Source of the DNA: Planctomycetaceae bacterium
GTDB lineage: Bacteria; Planctomycetota; Planctomycetia; Planctomycetales; Planctomycetaceae
NCBI GenBank assembly: GCA_021732415.1
Contig: JAKFVC010000248.1
Span: 1 to 64,000 of the forward strand
Reading direction: 5' to 3'
DNA: 64,000 nucleotides
Made by a program: the position numbers and the translations under genes. How positions within the stretch are numbered: position 1 is the first letter of the stretch; every line of letters starts with the position of its first letter. The notes under the pieces were generated by a model that had not been told where the DNA came from, ran no database searches, and saw only the letters and a list, made by a program, of their open reading frames with translations. Positions 49,257 to 58,419 of this stretch are shown in pieces.

Positions 49257-50267
49257 ATGAACTCACCGCGATCGTCTGACCGGACAACTCGGCGCCAATT
49301 CCTGGCGGGATCGGCTGCGGTCGCCGCGGCTGCGACATGTGGGTGGATGTCCCGCGCGGAGGACGGCCAGCGCGTGGCCCAGATTGCGATTTCTCTGGAT
49401 CTGGAAATGAGTGCCGAGTATCCCCGCCGTGGGATGACGGAATGGAACTATCGTAAGGGGGACCTTGATGACGCCACCAAACGGTACTCATTGCAGGCTG
49501 GGGAATTGGTCAAGAAGTCGGGTGGCGTGCTGCATTTCTTTTGCGTCGGGCAGAGTTTCGAGCAACCGAGCGTCAACTGGCTGAAAGAGCTGGCTGCGGC
49601 GGGGCACCCCATTGGAAATCACACGTACGATCATATCTTTGTGAAGGCGGCCAAGCTGGAAGAACTGCAGTTCCGGTTCAAGCGTGCTCCGTGGCTGACC
49701 GGTGATAAAAGCGTTCCCGATTTGATTCGCGACAACATTGCCGTGACAACCAAGGCGATGAAAACGGCGGCGGGAATCATTCCAAATGGCTTTCGTACGC
49801 CGGGGGGCTTTGCGAACGGACTGGCTGATCGGCCCGACTTGCAACGCATGCTGCTTGATTTAGGGTTCACCTGGGTCAGTTCCAAATATCCGTCTCATCA
49901 GAGCGGTAAGCCCAAGGAAGCTCCCAGCGATGAGGTCTTCGCGGATATCGTGCGAGCTCAGAAGGAGGCTCAGCCCTTTGCTTATCCCTCTGGTCTGATC
50001 GAAATCCCCATGAGTCCGATCAGCGACGTGACGGCGTTTCGGACGAACTATTGGAAACGCGAATACTTTTTGAGGGCCATTCGCGAAAGTGTGACGTGGG
50101 CCATCGAGACCGGCGGCGTCTTCGATTTTCTGGCTCATCCGTCGTGTCTGGTCGTCGAGGATCCGCAGTTTGAATCGATTCAGTTGATTTGCGATCTGGT
50201 GAAAGCGGCCGGTCCGCGAGCCATGATTGTGGGTTTGGATCAGATTGCCAAGCGCGTGCCAAAATGA
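49257..50267 (+). CDS. Polysaccharide deacetylase with Tat signal
   Basis: The protein is 336 aa. A twin-arginine signal (TTRRQFLAGSAAVAAAATCG) directs export. The NodB-type deacetylase domain has the metal-binding aspartate in AISLDLEMS, the HxxxH pair in AAGHPIGNHTYDHIF, the catalytic-loop Arg in IIPNGFRTPGGFANG and a C-terminal FDFLAHPSCLVVED. It removes acetyl groups from an N-acetylated sugar polymer or related substrate; the real substrate is not known. Confidence 0.92.
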   Translation: MNSPRSSDRTTRRQFLAGSAAVAAAATCGWMSRAEDGQRVAQIAISLDLEMSAEYPRRGMTEWNYRKGDLDDATKRYSLQAGELVKKSGGVLHFFCVGQSFEQPSVNWLKELAAAGHPIGNHTYDHIFVKAAKLEELQFRFKRAPWLTGDKSVPDLIRDNIAVTTKAMKTAAGIIPNGFRTPGGFANGLADRPDLQRMLLDLGFTWVSSKYPSHQSGKPKEAPSDEVFADIVRAQKEAQPFAYPSGLIEIPMSPISDVTAFRTNYWKREYFLRAIRESVTWAIETGGVFDFLAHPSCLVVEDPQFESIQLICDLVKAAGPRAMIVGLDQIAKRVPK

Positions 50268-50320
50268 TGATTGAGAGTCATTTTCCCGAAGTGAGCCGTG
50301 ATCGAGGAAATGCAGAATAT

Positions 50321-50406
50321 CTCACGCAAAGGCGCCAAGGCGCAAAGAAAAGAGTTTTCTGCTCGATTGAAGTTCATAACTTTGCGCCTTGGCGCCTTTG
50401 CGTGAG
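50321..50406. repeat. Family C inverted repeat, copy 2
   Basis: The left arm CTCACGCAAAGGCGCCAAGG continues CGCAAAG. The right arm is its perfect inverse, ending TTTGCGTGAG. The loop is about 32 nt, unrelated to the loops of copies 1 and 3. Confidence 0.93.
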
Positions 50407-50624
50407 GTTAAATCCTCTGTCATAGTCGACCGATTCTCAAATCAGCTTGGACGCCATAAGTTCATTCTAATTATGGCTTTGTGCGACGGAAGCGACTCGG
50501 GATAGCAACCCCCGGGGTGTTCTGATATTCTTTGAAAGATTCCCCTTTGGGTTAAGCCTGCCTAGCATTCCGATAGCCGCCGTCACTGGCGTTGAGTCCC
50601 CGTTTTGAGTCGAAGAGAAAGTCC

Positions 50625-51194
50625 ATGCCCCAAATTAATGCCGGAGATTTCAAAAAAGGCTCTAAGATCCTGCTGGATGGCGAACCCTACGACATGATCG
50701 AAGTGAACTTTGTGAAGCCCGGTAAGGGATCCGCGCTGTACAAGACGCGATTGCGGCATATGACGAAAGGGACCATCTACGACCGGACGTTCAAGAGTGG
50801 CGAAAGTGTGGAGGCCGCCGACATCCGCAAGGGGGACGGGCAGTTTCTCTATAAAGATGCCAACGGCTACGTCTTCATGGACCAGGAATCATTCGATCAA
50901 TACACGCTGGCGTCGGAAACCGTGGGTAGTGCCGGAATGTTCTTGCAGGACGGGGCGATCTGCAGCTTGCTGTACTGGAACAATCAGATCATCGGCATGA
51001 CTCCGCCGCAGCATGTGATTATGAAGGTCACCTATACGGAACCGGCAGTCCGTGGAAATACGACTTCCAACTTAATGAAGCCTGCCACCATCGAAAGCGG
51101 AGCCGTGGTCACCGTTCCGGCGTTTGTCGAAATTGGTGATGTGATCAGAATCGATGCGTGGACCGAAACCTACGTTGAACGTGTTCGAGACTAA
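50625..51194 (+). CDS. efp: Elongation factor P
   Basis: EF-P (189 aa) relieves ribosome stalling at polyproline stretches. Three OB-like domains are complete. Lys 34 in VKPGKGSALYK matches the residue that is modified in E. coli. The C-terminal block TSNLMKPATIESGAVVTVPA and IRIDAWTETYVERV are diagnostic. No modification gene (epmA, epmB, earP) lies nearby. The start at 50625 removes an 11-residue non-conserved extension. GAAGAG upstream may be a weak ribosome binding site. Confidence 0.97.
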   Translation: MPQINAGDFKKGSKILLDGEPYDMIEVNFVKPGKGSALYKTRLRHMTKGTIYDRTFKSGESVEAADIRKGDGQFLYKDANGYVFMDQESFDQYTLASETVGSAGMFLQDGAICSLLYWNNQIIGMTPPQHVIMKVTYTEPAVRGNTTSNLMKPATIESGAVVTVPAFVEIGDVIRIDAWTETYVERVRD

Positions 51195-51364
51195 AGTCGC
51201 CTTCACGCTTGGCGTGAAAAGAGCCGGATGCAAGTTGACGTTGATAATACGCCACGGTTTGCCTGCAATTTGAGTTGCGAGAAACGCGGCAATTCCTCAC
51301 ACCGACCGTGAGGGCTACCCTTAAAGTAAAATCTCTCCTGTTACTTGCCGTTGTACCCCAAGCT

Positions 51365-52819
51365 ATGTCCGATACGCCCCACAATCAAAAATTGTTCATT
51401 GAGACCGTCGGCTGCCAGATGAATATGCTGGACAGTGAACTGGTCGTAGCGGCGTTGCGTAAAGAGGGGTATCAACTCACGTCGGAACCGGCCGACGCGG
51501 ACACAATTCTGTTCAACACGTGCAGTGTGCGTGAGCATGCCGAGCACAAGATCTACAGCGCGCTGGGCCGCCTGCGATTCAGCAAGCGTGGTCGCCCCAA
51601 TCAGGTAATCGGCGTGATCGGCTGCATGGCGCAGAAGGATCAGGAGCTGATTTTTCAGCGGGCGCCGCATGTGGACATGGTTGTGGGAACAGGGCAACTC
51701 GCGCAAATTCCCGAGATGATCAAGGCGGCTCGCGAAAAGCGTGAGCATCGTCTGGCGATCAGTCTCGACCGCCGCGATGCGACGCGTCAGGAGATCAGCG
51801 ACAGTTTTCAAAGTTACGATCCGCTCCGCGATCCCGAGATGCGGCCTTCGCCTTATCAGGCGTTCGTGCGGATCATGATCGGCTGCGATAAGTTTTGTAC
51901 GTACTGCGTCGTGCCGATGACCCGCGGTCCTGAACAAAGCCGCCCGCCGCGCGACATTCTGCGCGAAGTCACGCAGCTCGCGAATGAAGGGGTCAAAGAG
52001 GTCACGCTGCTGGGGCAGACGGTTAATAGCTACAAAGTCACGCAAGATGGCAAGCTGTGGCGGCTGTCGGATCTGATCATGGCGATGCACGATACGCCGG
52101 GGTTGGATCGCATCAAGTTCGTCACCAATTATCCAAAAGATATGACCGACGACTTGCTGGAAGTCGTGCGCGACATGCCCAAGGTCGCCCGCTATCTACA
52201 CGTGCCGGCTCAGTCGGGCTGCAATGAGATCCTCAAGCGGATGAAGCGTGGTTATACCGTCGAAGACTATCGCGACATGATGCAGCGGATTAACGACATC
52301 GTGCCGGGTTGTGCGGTCTCCAGCGACTTCATTGTTGGCTTCTGCGGTGAGACTGACGAGCAGTTCCAGAAGAGCATGGGTCTGATCCGTGAGTTCCGCT
52401 TCAAGAACAGCTTTATCTTCAAATACAGCCCGCGTCCCGGGACCAAGGCCGACGATTTGCTGGCGGACGATATCCCGGAAGCGGTCAAACGCGAACGCAA
52501 CAATTTGATGCTCGATCTGCAGAACGAGATCAGCGAAGAAGACAACGTCGCGTTCATCGGCACCGAACAGGAAGTCCTGGTCGAAGGCCCGAGCAAGACA
52601 TCGCTCAAGCACGAAACCGATCCCGACAGCCCGGCGACCCAACTGGTTGGCCGGACGCGTTGTGATCGCATTGTGGTCTTCGAAGGGAACCGTCGCCTGA
52701 TCGGTTCGTTGACGAAGATTGAGATCCACGACCTGACTCGCACGTCACTGATTGGCCACATCGTTACGCATGAAGTCCAGCACGGCAGCGCACCCTCGTT
52801 GCTGCCGATTCTGGGTTGA
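51365..52819 (+). CDS. miaB: tRNA-2-methylthio-N6-isopentenyladenosine synthase
   Basis: MiaB (484 aa) methylthiolates A37 of tRNAs after isopentenylation. The N-terminal UPF0004 domain has cysteines at 17 (ETVGCQMN), 53 (NTCSVRE) and 87 (GCMAQK), which bind the auxiliary 4Fe-4S cluster. The radical-SAM cysteines are at 174, 178 and 181 (CDKFCTYC). A TRAM domain ends the protein (RIVVFEGNRRLIGSLTKIEI). The start at 51365 (MSDTPHNQKLFIETVGC) fits the family; the frame is open 30 codons upstream. Close RimO homologues differ in spacing and in the TVNSYK segment, so MiaB is favoured. Confidence 0.95.
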   Translation: MSDTPHNQKLFIETVGCQMNMLDSELVVAALRKEGYQLTSEPADADTILFNTCSVREHAEHKIYSALGRLRFSKRGRPNQVIGVIGCMAQKDQELIFQRAPHVDMVVGTGQLAQIPEMIKAAREKREHRLAISLDRRDATRQEISDSFQSYDPLRDPEMRPSPYQAFVRIMIGCDKFCTYCVVPMTRGPEQSRPPRDILREVTQLANEGVKEVTLLGQTVNSYKVTQDGKLWRLSDLIMAMHDTPGLDRIKFVTNYPKDMTDDLLEVVRDMPKVARYLHVPAQSGCNEILKRMKRGYTVEDYRDMMQRINDIVPGCAVSSDFIVGFCGETDEQFQKSMGLIREFRFKNSFIFKYSPRPGTKADDLLADDIPEAVKRERNNLMLDLQNEISEEDNVAFIGTEQEVLVEGPSKTSLKHETDPDSPATQLVGRTRCDRIVVFEGNRRLIGSLTKIEIHDLTRTSLIGHIVTHEVQHGSAPSLLPILG

Positions 52820-53040
52820 TTCCTTTGTAGTTCCGCTGGCCTGCCCACTGACCCCGTCCGTTTGATTTCCCCTCCGCAGCAGTAAATTCGAATCGTTTGT
52901 CTGGCGACCGTCGCTGATGGATTTTCATCAGCGAGGTTCGTTCAACCTTCGATTTGCACATCTATTATCTGTTCCCCATTACCGACAGGTTCCAATATTT
53001 GGGGCCGGTCATCCTATTGGTTTTTGAGGTGGCAATTGCC

Positions 53041-53475
53041 ATGAGAAACCGTGCGCCTTTACTAATCATGTTGATCTGTCTCGCCGGCAGCGGCCTGGGT
53101 GGCTGCTTTGCGAAGCCTCTCAATTTGAATATTACGCGCATGGGGCCGCCGTATCAGATTACGGCCTACCATCAGGGGCAGGTGATCGGGCAGCGCCCCG
53201 TCGATGCCATGTCCAATGAAGAGCAAATCATCGCGCGGTGGCTCGAAGCCAATCGTCGCGGATGGCGGCCCAGTTTGGGAAATCATCCTCCCGGGCGTGT
53301 AATCAAGGGCGATGGCTTCACGCTCAACTTCACCGAGGAATTGTGCATTCTCAATATTCCCCCGGATCCGCATGCCAAAGGGGTCGGCAAGGGGAAGACT
53401 GAACCCATCATCCTGCAAAAGCGTCTGACTCCTGGTGACTTGGAAATGACGGGCTTGCTGAACGCCGGCTTGTGA
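53041..53475 (+). CDS. Small lipoprotein, 144 aa
   Basis: Unknown function. A lipoprotein signal peptide with lipobox is clear (LLIMLICLAGSGLGGC, Cys at about residue 21). The mature part is about 120 aa, mostly polar, with a conserved-looking RWLEANRRGWRPSLGNHPPG and NFTEELCILNIPPDP, including one further Cys. The ATG at 53041 has GAGGTGG upstream at good spacing. A family C palindrome lies 27 nt after the stop. Confidence 0.82.
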   Translation: MRNRAPLLIMLICLAGSGLGGCFAKPLNLNITRMGPPYQITAYHQGQVIGQRPVDAMSNEEQIIARWLEANRRGWRPSLGNHPPGRVIKGDGFTLNFTEELCILNIPPDPHAKGVGKGKTEPIILQKRLTPGDLEMTGLLNAGL

Positions 53476-53502
53476 TTTGGGTCGCCGAGGATTTTCCGAA
53501 TT

Positions 53503-53591
53503 ATCTCACGCAAAGGCGCCAAGGCGCAAAGTTCATGAGCTCAGACCGAGCAAGAATATCCTCTTTGCGCCTTGGCGCCTTTGCGTGAGAT
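53503..53591. repeat. Family C inverted repeat, copy 3
   Basis: Arms begin ATCTCACGCAAAGGCGCCAA and end TTGCGTGAGAT. The stem is essentially perfect with a loop of about 30 nt. Confidence 0.93.
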
Positions 53592-54261
53592 AAAACTCCC
53601 CAATTACGGAGGACACGCTCTCTAAATACATCACTGTCGCGGGAACGCTACGGTTGCTGCGGACCGGATCGTTCTACTCGGTCTCCGCGACAATTTGTCT
53701 TCTGAGGTTGGAAGTCTGGAATTCTCAGACAGTTTGTTTTAAGATGGCGAAGAGATTCATGGCCGCATTTCTCTTTCTCGCGGCAATCAAAAAGTCGGTG
53801 GAAGTGACTGTAGTATTTGGGTTTTCTGCAGGAGAGTAGGGGACATCCTCAGGCCGAGCGTTACGGCAGAATGGTCCCCGGTCAGAGGGGATGAGGGGGG
53901 CGTGCCTCGCTACGGCTGAGGCATGGGTAGTCAGTTTGGATGTGCGGGCGCTTCCGAAATGTGGGTTCTGGCCAAAACTGGTCTAGGATTCGCATCCCTG
54001 CGGGAGAGTCTGTGACTCGCTGCCAGAGGCGTTCTAGTTTGCGTCTTCGGCTCCGGGTCGTGCGTTCTTGTCCAAAACTTCGGTCAGCGTAAGGTTTGAT
54101 TCTCGTTTTCCTCGTATAATGTGAGGAAGCTACGGAGAATTCCCCGCTGACTGTGCCTGCCTTGATTTCATCCCTATGGCTTGAAAACCCGTTGCTACTC
54201 CGGACCCCGGAATCAGGAATCCTCGCGCTGAGCGCGGGCTTTATATAGGAGCTTTCGGCTA
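53592..54261. other. Intergenic region, 670 nt, no protein gene recognised
   Basis: A long gap before the PIN-TRAM gene. It contains a GTGCCTC...GAGGCATG hairpin (about 53909-53930) and G-rich stretches (GGGGATGAGGGGGGCGTG). I could not match it to 6S RNA, SRP RNA, RNase P RNA or tmRNA. A 61-codon frame (53654-53839) is weak. It could be a long leader or an unknown RNA. Confidence 0.4.
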
Positions 54262-55347
54262 ATGCTGTTAACTGTTTTGCGGACGTTGTTTGCGTTCATT
54301 TGTGCCGGTGCTGTCGCTGCCTATTGCGGGGCTGCGGCCGGCGCGGACGTCAATTCCACGTCTTTTCCACCTATGGTGGTGAAGAATCCGCTGCTCTCGT
54401 TCGTGCTGCTGTTGCTGCTGACGCAGATCATCACATTCATTGACATCTTGATTCCCAAGAAGCGGCTGGAAGTGATTTCGGCGGTTTACTTTGGTTTGCT
54501 GGTGGGCTGGTTGCTGAGCCTGATGCTCATCCTCGGTCTCGATCCATTCCTCAGCCAGACTCCCTGGCGTGGGTTTGTGCAGATTATATTGTCGGTCTCG
54601 TTGCCTTATATCTGCATCTCCTTATTGATGCAGACGAAGGATGACTTCCGGTTCATCATTCCCTATGTCGAATTCTCGAGAGAGGTGAAGGGGGGACGTC
54701 CCTTCCTGCTCGATACGAGTTCGCTGATTGATGGTCGCATTGCTGACATCCTGGAAACCAAGATCATCGATTCCGAGTTGATCGTCCCCAACTTTATTCT
54801 GCAGGAGTTGCAGGACATCGCTGACAGTTCGGACAAGATGCGCCGCAATCGTGGCCGCCGTGGTCTGGATGTCCTCAGTAAGTTGCAAGCGAATACTCAG
54901 GATGTCGAAGTCCGCCTCTATGAAGCCGATCAAAAGGACATGAAGGGGGTCTCGGTCGATCAGCGGCTGGTGGCCTTGGCGAAGGAACTCGGTGGCCGAG
55001 TCGTCACGAACGACTTCAACCTCAACAAGGTGGCCAGCGTGCAGGGCGTGCACGTCGTCAATTTGAATGATGTCGCCAATGCTCTCAAGCCGCGTTACCT
55101 CCCCGGCGAGCAACTCAATCTGAAGATCATCAAGATGGGCGAAGGCCCGGGACAGGGTGTGGGCTACCTGGACGATGGTACCATGGTGGTCTGCGAACAG
55201 GGGAGCCATCTGGTCGGTCGCGAAACGGGGATCATCGTCACCAGCGTGCTGCAAAACAGCGCGGGCCGCATGATTTTCGGTCGCCCCGTGCCGTATGAAG
55301 GACCATCCACCAGCACGGTGGCGGGAACATCGGCCGCTCAGCGGTAA
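54262..55347 (+). CDS. YacL-like PIN-TRAM membrane protein
   Basis: The protein is 361 aa. The N-terminal part has membrane segments (LLTVLRTLFAFICAGAVAAY, NPLLSFVLLLLLTQIITFID, VYFGLLVGWLLSLMLILGLD and one more near 110). Next comes a PIN nuclease domain with acidic residues in FLLDTSSLIDGRIADI, LQELQDIADSSD, SVDQRLVALA and RVVTNDFNLNKVA. A C-terminal TRAM RNA-binding domain follows (GVGYLDDGTMVVCEQGSHLV). Bacterial homologues such as YacL are proposed membrane-bound RNases. A proline- and serine-rich tail ends the protein. Confidence 0.92.
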   Translation: MLLTVLRTLFAFICAGAVAAYCGAAAGADVNSTSFPPMVVKNPLLSFVLLLLLTQIITFIDILIPKKRLEVISAVYFGLLVGWLLSLMLILGLDPFLSQTPWRGFVQIILSVSLPYICISLLMQTKDDFRFIIPYVEFSREVKGGRPFLLDTSSLIDGRIADILETKIIDSELIVPNFILQELQDIADSSDKMRRNRGRRGLDVLSKLQANTQDVEVRLYEADQKDMKGVSVDQRLVALAKELGGRVVTNDFNLNKVASVQGVHVVNLNDVANALKPRYLPGEQLNLKIIKMGEGPGQGVGYLDDGTMVVCEQGSHLVGRETGIIVTSVLQNSAGRMIFGRPVPYEGPSTSTVAGTSAAQR

Positions 55348-55419
55348 GAAGTAGAGCCACGTTCGCCAGAACGTGGGATAGGCTTTCAGCCTGTCATCAG
55401 CGACACGACTCAAAAACGA

Positions 55420-55453
55420 AACTCCGCCGTTCTGCAAAGATCGGCGGAGTTTT
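55420..55453. terminator. Bidirectional terminator hairpin
   Basis: The stem AAACTCCGCCG / CGGCGGAGTTT is followed by TTGTGTTT on the plus strand. It lies between convergent genes and could serve both. A further hairpin (CCACGTTCGCCAGAACGTGG) is upstream at about 55357-55376. Confidence 0.85.
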
Positions 55454-55491
55454 GTGTTTCCTGGACGATTGAGCATGGCCGCTCGGCGACC

Positions 55492-55806
55492 TCAAGAATA
55501 GACGGGCATCTGAGGTTGAACCTTCAGCGGGAAGTTGTCGACGATCAACTTCTTCATCGTGGCGGGAATGCTAGGGTCAGACATCCGCTGTGCGGCGAGC
55601 TCGTTGCTGGTCGGGAAACCGAACGGTAAATCGTAGAAGACTCCGGTATAGCCCTGGATGTCTCCGCGGTACGCCGTTCCCAGCCGATCACCCTTGGTCA
55701 ACACTGTTCTCAGCAGATATGCGTCCTCGCGACCATCGTCATGCGCAATCAGAAATAGATTCGGAATTTCTGGTACATCACTGATCCAAACTTTAACACG
55801 CGCCAC
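55492..55806 (-). CDS. Hypothetical protein, about 104 aa
   Basis: Unknown function. A soluble small protein (VARVKVWISDVPEIPNLFLI, AYLLRTVLTKGDRLGTAYRG, YDLPFGFPTSNELAAQRMSD). No ATG is available near the N-terminus. GTG 55806 with GAAAGG upstream at 7-nt spacing is preferred; TTG 55845 is an alternative giving 117 aa. It is convergent with the PIN-TRAM gene and shares the terminator. Confidence 0.7.
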   Translation of the reverse strand: MARVKVWISDVPEIPNLFLIAHDDGREDAYLLRTVLTKGDRLGTAYRGDIQGYTGVFYDLPFGFPTSNELAAQRMSDPSIPATMKKLIVDNFPLKVQPQMPVYS

Positions 55807-55845
55807 GACCGCACCTTTCCGAAAACGGATCGAATTCGGCAACAA

Positions 55846-56154
55846 GCCATCCTATTGGCTGCCAGCCAAGACAATACGTCCGGATTGTTAAAATTCGTGT
55901 GGGGATGGCGTTCAAAAATTGCATAATTAACACACTTTATGCGAGTTCCTGCAGCGCCCTGGAGAGGGACTGAATGCTGCCGGCGCAGGCTGAGTATTTT
56001 GCACAGAGTTTCAAGCCCAGCGGAGTCGATCACCGCCTTGGCTGCAAGATTCCATTTCCGTTACTTCCTGCAAGACTCTTGGTTGCAGAGTCTTGTAAAA
56101 CTCACGCCTTGGCGGTCAAACACCCTCGTTAGCAGGGGCGCGAAGGGTCAAGCA
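55846..56154. other. Intergenic region with hairpin
   Basis: CAAGACTCTTGGTTGCAGAG plus TCTTG (56071-56095) forms a hairpin about 60 nt downstream of the minus-strand 53-aa gene; no T tract follows. Nothing else is recognisable. Confidence 0.5.
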
Positions 56155-56316
56155 TCAGATGATCTGGTGATCCGCAGCGACACCCAAATATCGGATCTCA
56201 ATTTTGATGCGTTCAATACGTTGAATGATGGGTGCGAGTTCCGCTTCCAGGGCCTCTCTTTTTTCAGTCAATTCCTTTAATTCCGCTTCCAGTTTTTCGA
56301 GCTGTTCCGCATGCAT
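56155..56316 (-). CDS. Small coiled-coil protein, 53 aa
   Basis: A very short gene, unrecognised. The translation starts MHAEQLEKLEAELKELTEKR and continues EALEAELAPIIQRIERIKIE, then IRYLGVAADHQII. Residues 4-40 show a clean heptad pattern of Leu/Ile with Glu/Lys, a predicted coiled coil. The ATG at 56316 is preceded by AAAGGGCAAAC, a fair ribosome binding site. It lies downstream of, and separate from, the 35-codon gene. The strongly biased composition is unlikely in non-coding DNA. Confidence 0.68.
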   Translation of the reverse strand: MHAEQLEKLEAELKELTEKREALEAELAPIIQRIERIKIEIRYLGVAADHQII

Positions 56317-56507
56317 GTTTGCCCTTTCTCAGTGTAAGGAGCCAAGCCGCTGGTCGTGCCGTGACATGGGACAAGCAGGCCATGAGGGACCTGGAGACTC
56401 TAAAGGGGATGCTTGCCCGCAGATCCAAACGCCGCGCAGTAATTTTGCCCCTTTTATGGATGCTAGCGCCGTTGCTCGTGAACTCAAGTCCCACTCAAAC
56501 CACGCCA

Positions 56508-56548
56508 GTAAAACGCAAAGGCCAGGCAGGAAATCCTGTCTGGCCTTT
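56508..56548 (-). terminator. Rho-independent terminator of the 35-aa gene
   Basis: On the minus strand the stem AAAGGCCAGACAGGA / TCCTGCCTGGCCTTT (one mismatch) is followed by GCGTTTT. It lies 60 nt after the stop of the Lys-rich gene. Confidence 0.85.
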
Positions 56549-56607
56549 GGTCGTGTGTTGAGCGAACGAACTTACCGAAGTCTGTGCGACTTCGTGAAAG
56601 GTCTCAA

Positions 56608-56715
56608 TTATTTCTTGGTCTTGTCGAGCGAAGTTACCGAGGGCTTGGCTTTGGCGGCCTTCTCCTTCGGTTGCTTCTTGGTTTCTTTCTTCTGAGCGTT
56701 GTTACCCTTACCCAT
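56608..56715 (-). CDS. Small Lys-rich protein, 35 aa
   Basis: A 35-residue protein, MGKGNNAQKKETKKQPKEKA then AKAKPSVTSLDKTKK. It is highly basic, with no hydrophobic segment, and probably binds nucleic acid or ribosomes. AAGGAG lies 8 nt before the ATG at 56715, one of the best ribosome binding sites in the window. A good terminator follows the stop. This combination makes it a real gene despite its size. Function unknown. Confidence 0.8.
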   Translation of the reverse strand: MGKGNNAQKKETKKQPKEKAAKAKPSVTSLDKTKK

Positions 56716-57092
56716 GACATGACTCCTTGTTGAATAGAGTGACTGGCAAGTATCTTCAACGGCGCGTCCACTTCGCCGCTATTCACAGTATTTACTCGTG
56801 ATCTGATCCGGATTCGAACTCAGGGCTTATGGCCTCGATTTCTGCCCGGCATTCGTTTGAGTGGAAACATTCGATTTTCCTGCGATTGTTCTATGTTATC
56901 GGCTACTGTGAGAGTTGCAACTATTCTCAAATCGCAGTTGAAGCCAGCAACCAACGCGCACAAACAGAACTCAGAGCACACGAGAGGAAGAGAACTGGCA
57001 GTTGAGATGCGATAGAAACCGCGAGTTCAATGCCTTCTGGGACAACCATTACCGAGTCACAACTCGGATCTCAGTAATGATTTAGAGAAAAG

Positions 57093-57165
<73 letters not shown>

Positions 57166-57714
57166 GATCGGCCGCGGCACAATCACCACGAACCCGAATT
57201 CTATTGCGACTTGAGGTCGCGTTCAAGTCAGTGGCGCGAGTTTATGACTTTTGACGTAACTCACTTCCAACTTGCGCCTTCTGACGCGACTTCTCATTGA
57301 GTTTAACACAATTGGTGGCGAACTCTGCGGCTGCTATTCACGCTGATTTAGACACTTGTGACGAAAACCGGTTCGCGCCCAGTATGTCGCCGAGCGAAGT
57401 GCATCAATCCGGGCTTTAATACTGCCGTGGGACATCGATTGTCTGAAATATTGCTCGTCGAATGAATGCTTGGTGATCGATGTCCGCAGGCGCTTCTGCT
57501 GTCAAAATGGCATCGTTAGTCTCCCTCAAGTCGTCTGGAACGATTTTTGTAGCGTTGTGTAAGCTCATACTGTAATGTCGGTTAGGAGAAATGAAATGTC
57601 GGCCGATTCACAAATGGCCGGCCATCGTTAGTCGGAATGAATTTTGCCACAGAATTCTGTCTGCCAGTTTCGTTGTCGTTTTGTCGTCGGGGGAATTCCC
57701 CAGGGATCTGTGTT
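57166..57714. other. Intergenic region, about 550 nt
   Basis: It lies between the tRNA-Lys gene and the first Hsp20 gene and holds the promoters of both. A CIRCE-type inverted repeat was looked for and not found. No ORF is supported. Confidence 0.5.
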
Positions 57715-58161
57715 ATGGCCGTGTTTCGTTGGCGTCAGTCGTGGGGCAACCTGCGCGATCTCGAACGCGAATTCGACCGCTTGCTGGAAAGCATCAAGGT
57801 GCCTTTCCCCGGCTTGAGGTTGGAGCGTCAGTATCCCCCCGTCAACGTTTACGAACTCGACCAGGAATTTCTGCTCGTGGCCGAACTTCCCGGAATCAGC
57901 CCGGAGATTCTCGAACTGACAATCGCGAGTGGGATTCTCACGCTCAAAGGCGAGCGACGCGGTCCCGAAGGGGTTCCTGATGATCGGTTTCGCCGGCATG
58001 AACGGTTGCGAGGGAACTGGGTTCGCCAGTTGACGTTGCCGGATCGTGTGGATGAAGAACGTCTTTCGGCTGAGTTTGTGAATGGCGTGTTGAAGATTCA
58101 TTTGCCGAAGCTGCCAGCGGTCAAGCCGCGGCAGATTCCGGTTGTCGGCGGGGAAACGTGA
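57715..58161 (+). CDS. Hsp20/alpha-crystallin small heat shock protein (1)
   Basis: The protein is 148 aa. An N-terminal variable arm (MAVFRWRQSWGNLRDLEREF) is followed by an alpha-crystallin domain: PPVNVYELDQEFLLVAELPG, ISPEILELTIASGILTLKGE and FVNGVLKIHLPKLPAVKPRQ. It is an ATP-independent holdase that forms oligomers. The C-terminal IxI/V motif may be IPV (RQIPVVGG). The start at 57715 is chosen because it begins the typical MAVFRW arm; the open frame extends 26 codons upstream. A second Hsp20 gene follows. Confidence 0.93.
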   Translation: MAVFRWRQSWGNLRDLEREFDRLLESIKVPFPGLRLERQYPPVNVYELDQEFLLVAELPGISPEILELTIASGILTLKGERRGPEGVPDDRFRRHERLRGNWVRQLTLPDRVDEERLSAEFVNGVLKIHLPKLPAVKPRQIPVVGGET

Positions 58162-58196
58162 GCTGAAGTGGTTTCGATTGATGTGAGCACGATTGA

Positions 58197-58312
58197 CGAG
58201 TGTGAGAGTGTGAGTGTGTGAGGGTACCGGGGGTAACATTGCGGTCCCGAAAACTGGAACTTTTATTACCCTCAGACTCCCCCACTCCGAAACTCTCACA
58301 CACTCGCACCAC
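58197..58312. repeat. GTGTGAG imperfect inverted repeat
   Basis: GAGTGTGAGAGTGTGAGTGT at 58199 and the complementary CTCTCACACACTCGCACC near 58292-58309 pair imperfectly, with GGGTAA / TTACCC inside. It lies between the two Hsp20 genes. Confidence 0.5.
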
Positions 58313-58419
58313 GCAATTTATTGGTTACGCGCTACAATCGTCAGGCTTTTTCGGTCAGATGTTGACACAAGTCGGGCAGGAAAAACCTTACGTACGGAAA
58401 TCGCATCGGAAATCGTATT

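Noticed and set aside
51202-51219. Hairpin TTCACGC/GCGTGAA after efp as terminator
   Set aside because: Short stem and no T tract.
53840-54120. 6S, SRP, RNase P or tmRNA gene
   Set aside because: The conserved core motifs of these RNAs were not found.
56225-56695. 156-codon plus-strand frame
   Set aside because: It lies opposite the two small minus-strand genes, which have much better start and stop signals.
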